Of a stretch of 45,488 nt of DNA, positions 25,861 to 34,674 are shown piece by piece. The DNA comes from a bacterium (GTDB lineage: Bacteria; JAJRZV01), in assembly GCA_024275095.1 (NCBI GenBank), contig JAJRZV010000054.1:1-45488 (forward strand), in the 5' to 3' direction. Positions within the stretch are counted from its first letter, which is position 1. Each line of letters opens with the position of its first letter. Made by a program: the position numbers and the translations under genes. A model generated the notes under the pieces. It had not been told where the DNA came from. It did no database searches and was given only the letters and a program-made list of their open reading frames with translations.

Positions 25861-27218
25861 GTGAGCTCAAGCATGCAACCGTCGCATTGTTAGAGCAGAT
25901 AGACTGGCAGGCGGTTCGGGAAGAGAGTGCCCAGCTCTTATCCAGGTACGTAAAATTCGACACCACCAATCCTCCAGGCCGGGAGAAAGAAGCCGTTGAA
26001 TTTATGGCTGACTTTCTTACAGGCGAGGGTATTGCGTGTCGTGTCGAAGAAAGTGCACCTGCGAGAGCCAATCTCATCGCAGAGTACGGACGTGGTGAAG
26101 AAACGGAAATCATACTCCTCAGTCATGCAGACGTGGTTCCAGCGGTGGAAAAGGACTGGAGCCATCCCCCGTTTTCAGGTGCTGTTGCTGATGGGTACAT
26201 CTGGGGCAGAGGGACCCTTGACTGTAAAGGGCTTGGAATTATGGAAGCGCTGGCCCTGGTGCTTTTAAAGCGTGCAGGTATAAATCCATCCAGGAAAGCA
26301 CAGCTGATTGTTGTTGCAGACGAAGAAGCAGGAGGCAGATACGGTGCACATTACGTAACCGAAGAACTCGGAGAAGGGAGAGGAGCAAAATACCTGCTCA
26401 ATGAGGGTGGAGTGGGAACCGACGGGGTACTGGGAAACCTCAAGGCGTTTAATCTCTGTTACGGAGAGAAAGGACCTTTGTGGTTGCGTATCACTTCTCA
26501 CGGACCGCCAGGACACGGTTCAGTACCCACTCCTGAAAATGCGAACGTGCGTCTGGTGGAAGCACTGACTGCTTTTCACAAAAGGCGCCCTCGCTTCACT
26601 GTGCTGGACAGCCATCTCAAAGCACTCAGAGAGGCCGCGGAAAGCATGGGGGGATTAAAAGGTGTACTGCTGCGAATACTCAGCACCTCTAAATTTCTTG
26701 CATCACTGCTCCCTCGATTTTCTTCCAGCCATTACCTGAGAGCCATGTACTGCAACACTGCGGCTCTTACCATGCTGAAGTCAGGTTACAAAGAAAACGT
26801 TATTCCTGAACGAGCGGAAGCTGTGATGGACGTGAGGCTTTTGCCAGGAGAAAGTGCAGAGGCATACGTCGAAGAACTGAAGGCATTTCTCTCACGTTTT
26901 GGTTCTTTTGACGTGGAGATTATAGCTGCACATGAGCCCTCGTGTTCCACTCTCGAAGGGCCTTTCCTGCAGGCGGTCAAACGCGTTCTTTCACATTTGT
27001 TTCCTGAAGCTGTTTTTATGCCCGTGCTGGCCACAGGATTTACGGACTCCCGTTATTTCCGCCATCACGGCGTGCAGGCATTCGGCCTCATCCCGGCCCT
27101 TTTTACCAAAGAACAAATCGACTCCATTCACGGTATAGACGAAAAAATATCCATCCGGCAAATGGAAGACGGCACCAGAACAATATTTGCCCTTCTCGCA
27201 GAGCTTCTCCTCCCATGA
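25857..27218 (+). CDS. M20 family metallopeptidase (ArgE/DapE/CPG2-like)
   Basis: A 453-residue zinc-dependent hydrolase that cleaves dipeptides or N-acyl amino acids in the cytoplasm. The di-zinc ligands are visible: His 90 in LLSHADVVPA, Asp 122 in RGTLDCKG, Glu 156/157 in VADEEAGG, and His in SIHGIDEKI at the C-terminus. A lid/dimerisation domain lies between. It resembles the carboxypeptidase S/M20 group with tandem HxD and DEE motifs. The TTG at 25857 overlaps the stop of the receiver gene, the only start that keeps the full N-terminus. The exact substrate is unknown. Confidence 0.9.
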   Translation: MSELKHATVALLEQIDWQAVREESAQLLSRYVKFDTTNPPGREKEAVEFMADFLTGEGIACRVEESAPARANLIAEYGRGEETEIILLSHADVVPAVEKDWSHPPFSGAVADGYIWGRGTLDCKGLGIMEALALVLLKRAGINPSRKAQLIVVADEEAGGRYGAHYVTEELGEGRGAKYLLNEGGVGTDGVLGNLKAFNLCYGEKGPLWLRITSHGPPGHGSVPTPENANVRLVEALTAFHKRRPRFTVLDSHLKALREAAESMGGLKGVLLRILSTSKFLASLLPRFSSSHYLRAMYCNTAALTMLKSGYKENVIPERAEAVMDVRLLPGESAEAYVEELKAFLSRFGSFDVEIIAAHEPSCSTLEGPFLQAVKRVLSHLFPEAVFMPVLATGFTDSRYFRHHGVQAFGLIPALFTKEQIDSIHGIDEKISIRQMEDGTRTIFALLAELLLP

Positions 27219-27304
27219 AATCACCTTTTCCTTCAAGCGTAAACTTTTATAAGGGGTATCTTCGTAGTAATATTTTTTGAGAACGTTCTGGAGTTACACC
27301 AACT

Positions 27305-28270
27305 ATGCGAGTAAGAGAACTGATATTACGCATAAATCCCCGCCTCTTTGAGCCTCTGCTCCTGGTGGCAGGCGTGCTTTTGCTGGCATATGGACTGGCA
27401 CGAGCAGTGAATTACACGATCGAGGCCCGGCTCGCGCGCACCTATTACACCGTCGCAGCAAAAGAAAAGAAAAAAGAGTTCATGCCCAAAAAAAGCAGGC
27501 GTCATGGAAAAAAGAAAAAATCAGTACCCCAGTGGAAACGCATTGTTCAAATTGACCCCTTTAAGGTCATGCCCCAGAAGGAAGCTTCCAAACCAGCCGA
27601 ACCCGAAGAAGAGGTGATTTCTCCACTCAACGCGGTACTTTTAGGAACGATCGTCGGTTCAGACCCTGAATGGTCCTATGCAATCATCAGAAACAATAAA
27701 GGTCAAACAGGCGTGTACCGCCTTGGAGAAGAATTCTCTTCGGGAGTCACCATTGCCCGAATAGACACCGACAAGGTGGTTGTAATCCGCAAGGGGAAAC
27801 GCGAAATTATCCCTCTCTTTGAAAAACAAAAAAAAGGTGCAAAAGCCGAAGAACGAAAATTTTATCCTCGAGAACGCGCTTCCTCCACGCGTCCAAGGCC
27901 CCCACGCAGTCGTTTTAGAACTCCAGAAATTACAGTGGTGCAGGAAGACGAAAACCATTTTGTCCTCGATGCAGAAGAGGTACAAAAAGCGACCGAAGAT
28001 ATGGGTCAGCTCCTCACGCAGGCCCGTATTGTGCCTTACGTAAAAAATGGAGAAACTGTTGGATATAAAGTTTTTGCCGTTCGTCCGGGAAGTATTTTTG
28101 ATAAGATTGGTTTGAAAAACGGCGATGTGATAAAAATGGTTAACGGCATGAAAATTCAAAGTCCTCAAGAAGCTCTTGAACTTTTCCGCCAGTTAAGGGA
28201 TGAGTCGGAATTTGAAATTACAATTGAACGGGGCAACGAGGAGAAAACGCTTTATTACACCCTGAGATAG
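27305..28270 (+). CDS. gspC: Type II secretion system protein GspC
   Basis: The inner-membrane component that links the secretin to the rest of the type II secretion machine. The 321-residue protein has a short cytoplasmic tail, one membrane helix (LFEPLLLVAGVLLLAYGLA, about 14-32), and a basic region. A homology region follows (NAVLLGTIVGSDPEWSYAII), which contacts GspD. The C-terminal PDZ domain (about 225-315) has VRPGSIFDKIGLKNGDVIKM. The ATG at 27305 has a weak GGAG. It is directly followed by gspD; the other gsp genes are not in the window. Confidence 0.9.
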   Translation: MRVRELILRINPRLFEPLLLVAGVLLLAYGLARAVNYTIEARLARTYYTVAAKEKKKEFMPKKSRRHGKKKKSVPQWKRIVQIDPFKVMPQKEASKPAEPEEEVISPLNAVLLGTIVGSDPEWSYAIIRNNKGQTGVYRLGEEFSSGVTIARIDTDKVVVIRKGKREIIPLFEKQKKGAKAEERKFYPRERASSTRPRPPRSRFRTPEITVVQEDENHFVLDAEEVQKATEDMGQLLTQARIVPYVKNGETVGYKVFAVRPGSIFDKIGLKNGDVIKMVNGMKIQSPQEALELFRQLRDESEFEITIERGNEEKTLYYTLR

Positions 28271-28327
28271 CAATGGACAAAACAGTGCATATGAAAGGAA
28301 AATAAAAAATTTGAGACAGGAAAAAAA

Positions 28328-30466
28328 ATGAAAAGCACGAAGAAACATTCGGTCATCCGGGTCATGGTTGCTGCTATTCTCCTCGGAATAGCAGTTCAGG
28401 GCTACGCGGCTCCCAAAAAATTCAAGATGAACTTCAAAGATGCGGACATAAAAGACATCGTCAAAGTTATATCCGATATTACAGGTCGAAGCTTCATTAT
28501 TGACCAAAAAGTCCGGGGAAAAATCACCATTATTGCCCCCCGCGAGGTAACAGGAGAGGAAGCCTACCGCATTTTTCTGTCCATTCTCGAGGCCAACGAT
28601 CTCACACTTGTAAAGGTGGGTAACATCTACAAAATCATCCCCGCACGCGAGGCAAAGAATTATTCCACGCGGATAGGCACCGGTGCATGGTTGCCTCCTG
28701 ACATTGATGAATTTGAGACGCGGCTCGTGCCGTTGAAATACATTAATGCACAGAGCATCGCCAATATAGTAAGGGCGCTTATTTCCAAATTCGGTAACAT
28801 TCAAACCTACGAACCCACCAATACGCTTATCATTACTGACCTGCGTTCCAATCTCAAAAAAATTCTCCAGATTATCTCGAAACTTGATACAGAAACATAC
28901 GGGGAAGTAGTCGAAATCATACCGGTGCAATACGCCGATGTTGAAAAAATCGCTTCCGTGCTGAAAGAAATTTTTGGAACCCAAAAAGGGCGCTCTGCCG
29001 CACCCGGACGAGGAGTGAAGGGAAAAGGTAGAATGCCGGAAAAAGCACAGGGCGCCATTTCAAAAATTATACCGTACGTACCGATCAACTCGCTCATTGT
29101 CGTGGGTTCTCCGGAAGGTATAGAAGCCATGAAAGAAATCATCAAACGCCTGGACGTTTCCGTGCCGGAAGGCGAGGGAACCATTCGGGTGTATTACCTG
29201 CAGTATGCCGACGCCGAGAGCATCGCTTCAACCCTCAACAGTGTCCTTACAGGGGTGAAAAAAACGAAAGGCAAAGTCGGTGGGAAGCAGGCTGGTCCAC
29301 AGGTCAAACTGAAAGAATCCAATTTCGCCATTACTGCTGATAAAGCAACAAACTCGCTCATCATCTTTGCAGCACCTCAAACCATGAAAGAGATCATCGC
29401 GCTCATTCAGAAGCTGGATATACCCCGTAAACAGGTGTATGTAGAAGCAGCAATAGTAGAAGTCTCGCTCAATAAATTACGCGAGTGGGGACTCCAGTAC
29501 CACGGGGGAAAGGCCTTCGGTGAAACAGCCGGCGCTGTCTTCGGTTGGGCACCGGGAGGAGCCAAAACCATCGTACTCGACCCCCAGCAATTGCTGGCAC
29601 TTTCCGGCCTTTTTGCTGCTGGATTTGGCAAAACCATAGAGGTTACAGTCGGAGGGGCGACTCTCAGCGTCCCCGCATTCGGGCTGTTTTTAAGGCTCCT
29701 TGAATCAGAGAACGACGTGAACGTGCTCTCCACGCCTCACATACTCACCATGGACAACGAGGAAGCAACCATCACGGTGGCCCAAAATGTACCTTTTCCC
29801 ACGGGCAAATCAGTCGGAGCAGGCGGTGTTACAACCCAGACCATTCAGCGTCAGGATGTGGGAATTACGCTGAAAATCACGCCCCGCATTAACGAAGCCA
29901 ATTCGGTTAATCTAAAAATATTCACTGAAGTATCAAATGTGTCTCAGGGACCGCAGGGACTGGATGTTAATGTCCTGGGAGTGACGACTTTTAAACGCAC
30001 GTCTCAAACAGTTGTGCAGGTTGCAGATTCACATACGGTGGTTATCGGCGGACTCATGAGAGATGCTGTTACAAAGACCGAACAAAAGGTACCTATCCTG
30101 GGCGATATTCCTATCATAGGCTGGTTTTTCCGCTCCACGCAAAAGCGTGTTGAAAAAACAAATCTGCTCATCTTTCTCACGCCTCACATTATTCGAAGTG
30201 AAGAAGATCTCATCCGTCTGAGCCAGGAAAAAATTGAAGAAGGGTTCAAGTTTCGACAGCTCTATACAGGTACAGGTGAAGAATTTCGCCGGCGATTCAG
30301 CCTGGAATCAAAAGAAAAAGGCAAAGAGGAAATTTCCCCTGAAGATCGAACTTCGCTGGAAGAAAAACTTTCTCCCAAACATCGCCAGGGTGCTCCCGAA
30401 AGTGTGACAACAACTCCTGCGCCAGTGACAGCACCCTCCATGCCTGCTGCTGTCACCAAGCCCTGA
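28328..30466 (+). CDS. gspD: Type II secretion system secretin GspD
   Basis: Forms the outer-membrane pore of the type II secretion system. The 712-residue protein has a signal peptide (ending VQGYAAPKK), an N0 domain (FKDADIKDIVKVISDITG) and three N1-N3 repeats. Examples are VPLKYINAQSIANIVRAL, IPVQYADVEKIASVLKEIF and VYYLQYADAESIASTLN. The secretin domain runs from about 370 to 610 and includes VLSTPHILTMDNEEATITV and VVIGGLMRDAVTKTEQKVPILGD. The C-terminal 100 residues are charged, then Pro/Thr-rich, perhaps a pilotin-binding tail. It is 57 bases after gspC. Confidence 0.95.
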   Translation: MKSTKKHSVIRVMVAAILLGIAVQGYAAPKKFKMNFKDADIKDIVKVISDITGRSFIIDQKVRGKITIIAPREVTGEEAYRIFLSILEANDLTLVKVGNIYKIIPAREAKNYSTRIGTGAWLPPDIDEFETRLVPLKYINAQSIANIVRALISKFGNIQTYEPTNTLIITDLRSNLKKILQIISKLDTETYGEVVEIIPVQYADVEKIASVLKEIFGTQKGRSAAPGRGVKGKGRMPEKAQGAISKIIPYVPINSLIVVGSPEGIEAMKEIIKRLDVSVPEGEGTIRVYYLQYADAESIASTLNSVLTGVKKTKGKVGGKQAGPQVKLKESNFAITADKATNSLIIFAAPQTMKEIIALIQKLDIPRKQVYVEAAIVEVSLNKLREWGLQYHGGKAFGETAGAVFGWAPGGAKTIVLDPQQLLALSGLFAAGFGKTIEVTVGGATLSVPAFGLFLRLLESENDVNVLSTPHILTMDNEEATITVAQNVPFPTGKSVGAGGVTTQTIQRQDVGITLKITPRINEANSVNLKIFTEVSNVSQGPQGLDVNVLGVTTFKRTSQTVVQVADSHTVVIGGLMRDAVTKTEQKVPILGDIPIIGWFFRSTQKRVEKTNLLIFLTPHIIRSEEDLIRLSQEKIEEGFKFRQLYTGTGEEFRRRFSLESKEKGKEEISPEDRTSLEEKLSPKHRQGAPESVTTTPAPVTAPSMPAAVTKP

Positions 30467-30472
30467 AATGCC

Positions 30473-32059
30473 ATGAGCAAGCATTTCGTCGTGGTAGGAA
30501 CAGGCATAGCAGGCTTATATTTTGCTCTAAAAGCCAGTGATTTTGCAGATGTAACCATCATCACAAAAAAACGCAGTGAAGATGCCAATACTTTTTATGC
30601 ACAGGGCGGCATTGCCGCCGTGATGAGCGAAGACGATTCATTTGAAAGTCACATTACCGATACCCTCAGCGTAGGCGACGGGTTGTGCCGACCGGAGGTG
30701 GTGGAAATTGTGGTAAAAGACGCACCAAAACGCATTGTTGAACTCAAGGAAATGGGTGTCCCGTTCACGGAACGAAAAAACGACTTTGATCTCGGGAAGG
30801 AAGGTGGACATTCCAAAAGGCGTATCGTTCACGCGGGAGACATCACAGGAAGAGAAATTCACAGGGTGCTGCTGGAGCGCGCACAGGAGAAATCCCGCGT
30901 ACGCATACTTGAAGGCCACTTTGCAGTAGATCTCATCACCCGGCGCCGTTTTTTTGACAATGAAGCTCCGGATTAATGTTATGGCCTGTACGTGCTCAAT
31001 TCCTCGACCAAAAAGGTCGAATCTCTCGAAGCCGATGCTGTAATCCTTGCTACGGGTGGAGCAGGTAAAGTATATATGGTCACCAGTAACGCTGAGACCG
31101 CAACGGGTGATGGAATAGCCATGGCTTACCGCGCAGGCCTTCCAATACTGAACATGGAGTTCATACAGTTCCATCCAACCATACTCTATCACCCGCACGC
31201 GAAAAATTTTCTTATTTCCGAAGCATTAAGGGGAGAGGGAGGAGTACTTCGCTTAAAAGATGGAACAGCATTTATGGGGAAATATCATCACATGAAGGAT
31301 CTGGCACCACGTGATGTTGTGGCGCGGGCAATCGACCTGGAACTTAAACGCACCGGAGACGAATGTGTGTATCTGGATATGACACATCTGGACAAAGATT
31401 TTCTCATGCGCCGTTTTCCAAACATCTACCGCAAGTGTGAAGAACTGGGCATCGACATGTCGCGTGACCCCATCCCCGTGGTACCCGGAGCGCATTACCT
31501 TTGCGGTGGCGTTGACGTTGACACATGGGGACAAACAGAAATCCGCGGGCTCTTCGTACTGGGAGAGAGTGCCCATACCGGCCTGCACGGTGCCAACCGC
31601 CTGGCGTCCAACTCGCTTTTAGAAGCACTGGTGTTTGCCAACCGCGCTGCCCACAAGCTCAAGGAGGCTCCACCAGCCTTTGACATCAAGCCCTCCACCC
31701 TGCCCCGCTGGGAGACACGTGGTGCACGCGAGAGCGATGAAGCAGTGATTATCCTGCAAAACTGGGACGAGCTCAGAAGGCTCATGTGGAATTACGTCGG
31801 TATCGTCCGCTCGGATCGTCGGCTTGAACGCGCACGCCGCCGTATAGACATCATCAAACAGGAAACAGAAGAATACTACTGGAACTTCCTGGTCACCCCT
31901 GACTTTTTGGAGTTAAGAAACATTGTTACAATAGCGGATCTTATTGTAGAGTCTGCTTCCCGGAGACGGGAATCCCGGGGCACGCATTTCAACATCGACC
32001 ATCCATTGCGAGACGACAGGTACTTCGCCGCGCCAACCGTTATCAGGAGGGCTTTCTGA
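30473..32059 (+). pseudogene. nadB: L-aspartate oxidase, interrupted by an in-frame TAA
   Basis: The first enzyme of NAD biosynthesis from aspartate, an FAD-dependent oxidase. Read through, the gene has 528 codons, near the usual 530-540. FAD site VVGTGIAGLYFAL opens it, then FYAQGGIAAVM. Codon 168 (30974-30976) is TAA. The sequence resumes in the same frame with CYGLYVLNSS, ATGGAGKVY, EFIQFHPT, HYLCGGVDVD and GLHGANRLASNSLLEAL, all typical NadB, ending in the C-terminal helical domain at a TGA (32057-32059). No frameshift is involved. A restart at GTG 30992 would lack the FAD-binding half. The ATG at 30473 follows gspD by six bases. The nadA and nadC genes are not in the window. Confidence 0.9.
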
Positions 32060-32061
32060 TC

Positions 32062-32637
32062 GTGTTCTGTCCCAACTGTAAAAAAGAAACAGAGGCGATT
32101 ACGATTTTCGTCAAAGGCGAGGAGGTCAATCACTGCGCCTACTGCGGTAATACCATCTCCACCACCGCCCCCGATTTCTCGTCCAAAAACTTTGCGATTC
32201 TCAACCGGGTCCTGGTGGCAGAAGACTCCAGGCTCCTGCAGGAAATATCACGTGATGCAATTCTCGAACACAAAATTGCCAAAGATGTGGTGGTGTGTTC
32301 GCACGGTGGTGAAATGGTGGAAAGTTACGCTAAAGCTTTGCGAGAACGAAAACCGTTTAATCTGATGGTGGTGGACATCAACATGCCTGTGCTCGGGGGT
32401 CTGTCCGCATCTGTGGCTATAAGAGCCATGGAACGCGGGCTTCATATTTCACCACCGGTGCCTATCCTCTTTTTTACGGTATCCCAGCTCACAGAAGAGA
32501 TGAGGCGTTTCTTTCTTCTGGTTAAACCTGCTGTTTATCTCTACAAAGGAGAAGTGGCAGAGCCGGAGCGACTGGCAACACGTCTGGTAAAAGGCATTTT
32601 TAAACTCTATCAGCAAACAGGGAAAAAATCTCCATGA
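32062..32637 (+). CDS. Zinc-ribbon response regulator (receiver domain)
   Basis: A 191-residue protein joining an N-terminal zinc ribbon (Cys 3, Cys 6, Cys 25, Cys 28) to a receiver domain. The receiver has the acidic pair in VAEDS (54-55), phosphoacceptor Asp 105 (VVDINMP), a Thr in FFTVSQ and a Lys in LYKGE. There is no DNA-binding output. Zinc-ribbon receivers are known in Deltaproteobacteria but poorly understood. The start is GTG at 32062, two bases after the nadB stop; AGGAGG lies 11 bases upstream. It overlaps the nitroreductase start (ATGA). Confidence 0.85.
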   Translation: MFCPNCKKETEAITIFVKGEEVNHCAYCGNTISTTAPDFSSKNFAILNRVLVAEDSRLLQEISRDAILEHKIAKDVVVCSHGGEMVESYAKALRERKPFNLMVVDINMPVLGGLSASVAIRAMERGLHISPPVPILFFTVSQLTEEMRRFFLLVKPAVYLYKGEVAEPERLATRLVKGIFKLYQQTGKKSP

Positions 32638-33317
32638 AGGGTCCCGGTTTTCAATTTCACTGGCGCACCTCATACCGCTCGGGACGCGAGGTCGAACGTG
32701 GAACAAAAAGCAAAAGGCCAAAGGCATCTCTGCCACCACCTGATTTTCACGGTGATTTACTTTACCTGCTTTCAGAAAGGCGGTCCCGAAGGGTTTTAAA
32801 AGGTCCTGTCAGTGTTCAGGAGCTGGCTTCGGTGCTCTGGGCAGCCAACGGAGTTACACTGAAAAAGCGTTTTGTATCATTTCGCACAGCACCATCCGCC
32901 GGAGCTCTCTATTGTGTGGAAAACTACGTATCCGTTCAAAATGTAGAAGACATCAAGGCCGGCATTTACCGCTATCTTCCTGAAGAACACGCCTTAAAAC
33001 CCCTTTTCGAAGGTGACCACTCCAGGGCTTTGAAACGAGCGTGCCTGGATCAGGACTTCGTAGGAGAAGCAGCCTTCAACATTTTGTGGACTGTGGTTGT
33101 TCAACGCTTCATCGCTCATTACAGTGCCAGAGGATGGAGATATGCCTTCTTGGACGCAGGCCACATCGCAGAAAATGCTTTCCTTGCCTGCGAGGCACTC
33201 GGGCTGGGAGCGTGTCCGGTTGGTGCCTTCTACGACGATGAAATTTCCGGTATCCTTGACCTTCAGGAAGGTGAATACCCCCTGTATCTTCTCGCTGTAG
33301 GCAAGAGAAAAAAATGA
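32634..33317 (+). CDS. SagB/ThcOx-type nitroreductase family protein
   Basis: A 227-residue FMN-dependent oxidoreductase of the nitroreductase fold, closest to SagB-type dehydrogenases. Evidence: LLSERRSRRVLKGPVSVQEL for the FMN phosphate region, TAPSAGALYCVENYV as the signature strand, DAGHIAENAFLACEALGLGA for the second helix, and LLAVGKRK at the end. SagB enzymes oxidise azolines in modified peptides, but no cyclodehydratase gene is present, so a different substrate is likely. It overlaps the zinc-ribbon gene (ATGA) and the dihydrolipoamide dehydrogenase gene (ATGA). Confidence 0.83.
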   Translation: MKGPGFQFHWRTSYRSGREVERGTKSKRPKASLPPPDFHGDLLYLLSERRSRRVLKGPVSVQELASVLWAANGVTLKKRFVSFRTAPSAGALYCVENYVSVQNVEDIKAGIYRYLPEEHALKPLFEGDHSRALKRACLDQDFVGEAAFNILWTVVVQRFIAHYSARGWRYAFLDAGHIAENAFLACEALGLGACPVGAFYDDEISGILDLQEGEYPLYLLAVGKRKK

Positions 33318-34651
33318 AAAATCTCGACTTCGTTATCATCGGCGGGGGCCCGGCAGGATACACCGCCGCCGTTCGAGCAGCGCAACAGGGACGCTCTGTT
33401 ACTCTTTTCGAAAAAGCAGACCTCGGAGGAGTATGCCTTAACCGGGGTTGTATTCCAACAAAAGCAGCTGTAGAGGTGGCGCGTGTGGTCAGGGAAAGTC
33501 TGCATGCTGGGGCGGTACTACCCCAGCAAAAAGATTTATGGAATACAGTAAAAAAACGCGTGAGAGATGCTGTAGAGACCGACCTCAAAGGGATTGAGCG
33601 CCTGTTAAAGAACTATGAGGTAGAAATACGCAGGGAAAAGGTCCAGTTTGTGAATGAAAAAGCAGTAGGGGCGCCTTCTGGAGAATACTCGTTTCAGCAC
33701 TGTTTAATAGCTACTGGTACTTCTCCCTGGACACCCGAAAAAATACATTCGGAGGAAGCCTGGACAGAAGAAACATGGCTCCAGATGGAAAGCCTGCCCG
33801 AGTCCTGTATCGTAATAGGCGGGGGTGTGGCGGGGTGTGAAATTGCATTTGTTCTCCAGGCCCTGGGGGTTCAGGTAACGCTGGTGGAGATGGCTCCCCA
33901 AATTCTTCCTTTTGTTCCGGCAGATATTGCCGGCACGCTGGAGAGAGAACTGAAAAAGCAGAAAGTTCGTGTCATCAAAAACTTTCGGGTTGAACGTGTG
34001 GAAGGGAAAAACGGAGAAATGCACATCTCCGGTTCCGGTGAAACTCTCACCGCGAAAGGTGCCATCCTGGCCCTCGGGCGTCAACCGTGTACTGCCGAGC
34101 TCAACCTGGAAAAGGCGGGGGTGGAAACCAGCGAAGATGGATTCATTGTGATAAATTCCTCAATGCAAACTTCCAATCCCCACATCTATGCTGCAGGAGA
34201 TATTACGGGACCACCATTCCTCGCCCACAGGGCATACCATCAGGCAATTATCGCAGCGGAAAACGCGTGTGGTACAGCAACTACCAATACCGGTATATTT
34301 CCATACGCTGTTTTCACAGAACCTGAAGCAGCAGGATTTATCACTCCCGAGGTTCAATTATCAGGACTTGCGAATGTAAAAGTACCGGTGCGCGTTCTCG
34401 GCCGAGCCCATGCAAGCGGCAAACTGGGCGGAGAAGTGAAAATCCTTTACGAAGAAACCTCGCACCGCATCAGGGGAATATACCTGATTTCTCACGGGGC
34501 ATCCGAGATCATATCGGCCCTTTACCCTGCTTTCGTAAAAGGCCTGTTCTTGGAAGATCTGGCATATGCACCCCTTTCACATCCTACCTTTTCGGAAGTC
34601 CTGCGCGAAGCAGCCCTGAAGGCCCTGGGTGTACCACACCACGCACTTTAA
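33314..34651 (+). CDS. lpdA: Dihydrolipoamide dehydrogenase-like flavoprotein disulfide reductase
   Basis: The E3-type enzyme that reoxidises protein-bound dihydrolipoamide with NAD+. The 445-residue protein has FAD site IIGGGPAGYTAA, redox-active Cys 41 and Cys 46 (GGVCLNRGCIPTK), NAD site VIGGGVAGCEIAF (about 161-173), GDITGPPFLAHRA for FAD, and the catalytic His 423 and Glu 428 in SHPTFSEV. That His-Glu pair supports disulfide reduction rather than a simple oxidase. It is slightly shorter than typical Lpd. No E1/E2 or glycine-cleavage gene lies near, so the partner is unknown. It ends nine bases before the convergent DUF169 gene. Confidence 0.88.
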   Translation: MKNLDFVIIGGGPAGYTAAVRAAQQGRSVTLFEKADLGGVCLNRGCIPTKAAVEVARVVRESLHAGAVLPQQKDLWNTVKKRVRDAVETDLKGIERLLKNYEVEIRREKVQFVNEKAVGAPSGEYSFQHCLIATGTSPWTPEKIHSEEAWTEETWLQMESLPESCIVIGGGVAGCEIAFVLQALGVQVTLVEMAPQILPFVPADIAGTLERELKKQKVRVIKNFRVERVEGKNGEMHISGSGETLTAKGAILALGRQPCTAELNLEKAGVETSEDGFIVINSSMQTSNPHIYAAGDITGPPFLAHRAYHQAIIAAENACGTATTNTGIFPYAVFTEPEAAGFITPEVQLSGLANVKVPVRVLGRAHASGKLGGEVKILYEETSHRIRGIYLISHGASEIISALYPAFVKGLFLEDLAYAPLSHPTFSEVLREAALKALGVPHHAL

Positions 34652-34653
34652 TC

Positions 34654-34674
34654 AGTTTTTTAAGAAAACTTTTT
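34654..34674 (+). terminator. Weak AT-rich terminator between convergent genes
   Basis: AGTTTT pairs with AAAACT over a five-base loop, followed by TTTT. It overlaps the end of the DUF169 gene. The stem is A/T-rich, so efficiency is doubtful. Confidence 0.35.

Noticed and set aside
1184-30976. TAA reassigned as a sense codon in this organism
   Set aside because: At least ten genes here, such as the OmpA-like gene, EF-G paralogue, SCP2 and lpdA, end properly at TAA; general reassignment does not fit.
32634-33317. Azoline peptide (thiazole/oxazole) biosynthesis cluster based on the SagB-like enzyme
   Set aside because: No cyclodehydratase, precursor peptide or transporter is adjacent.
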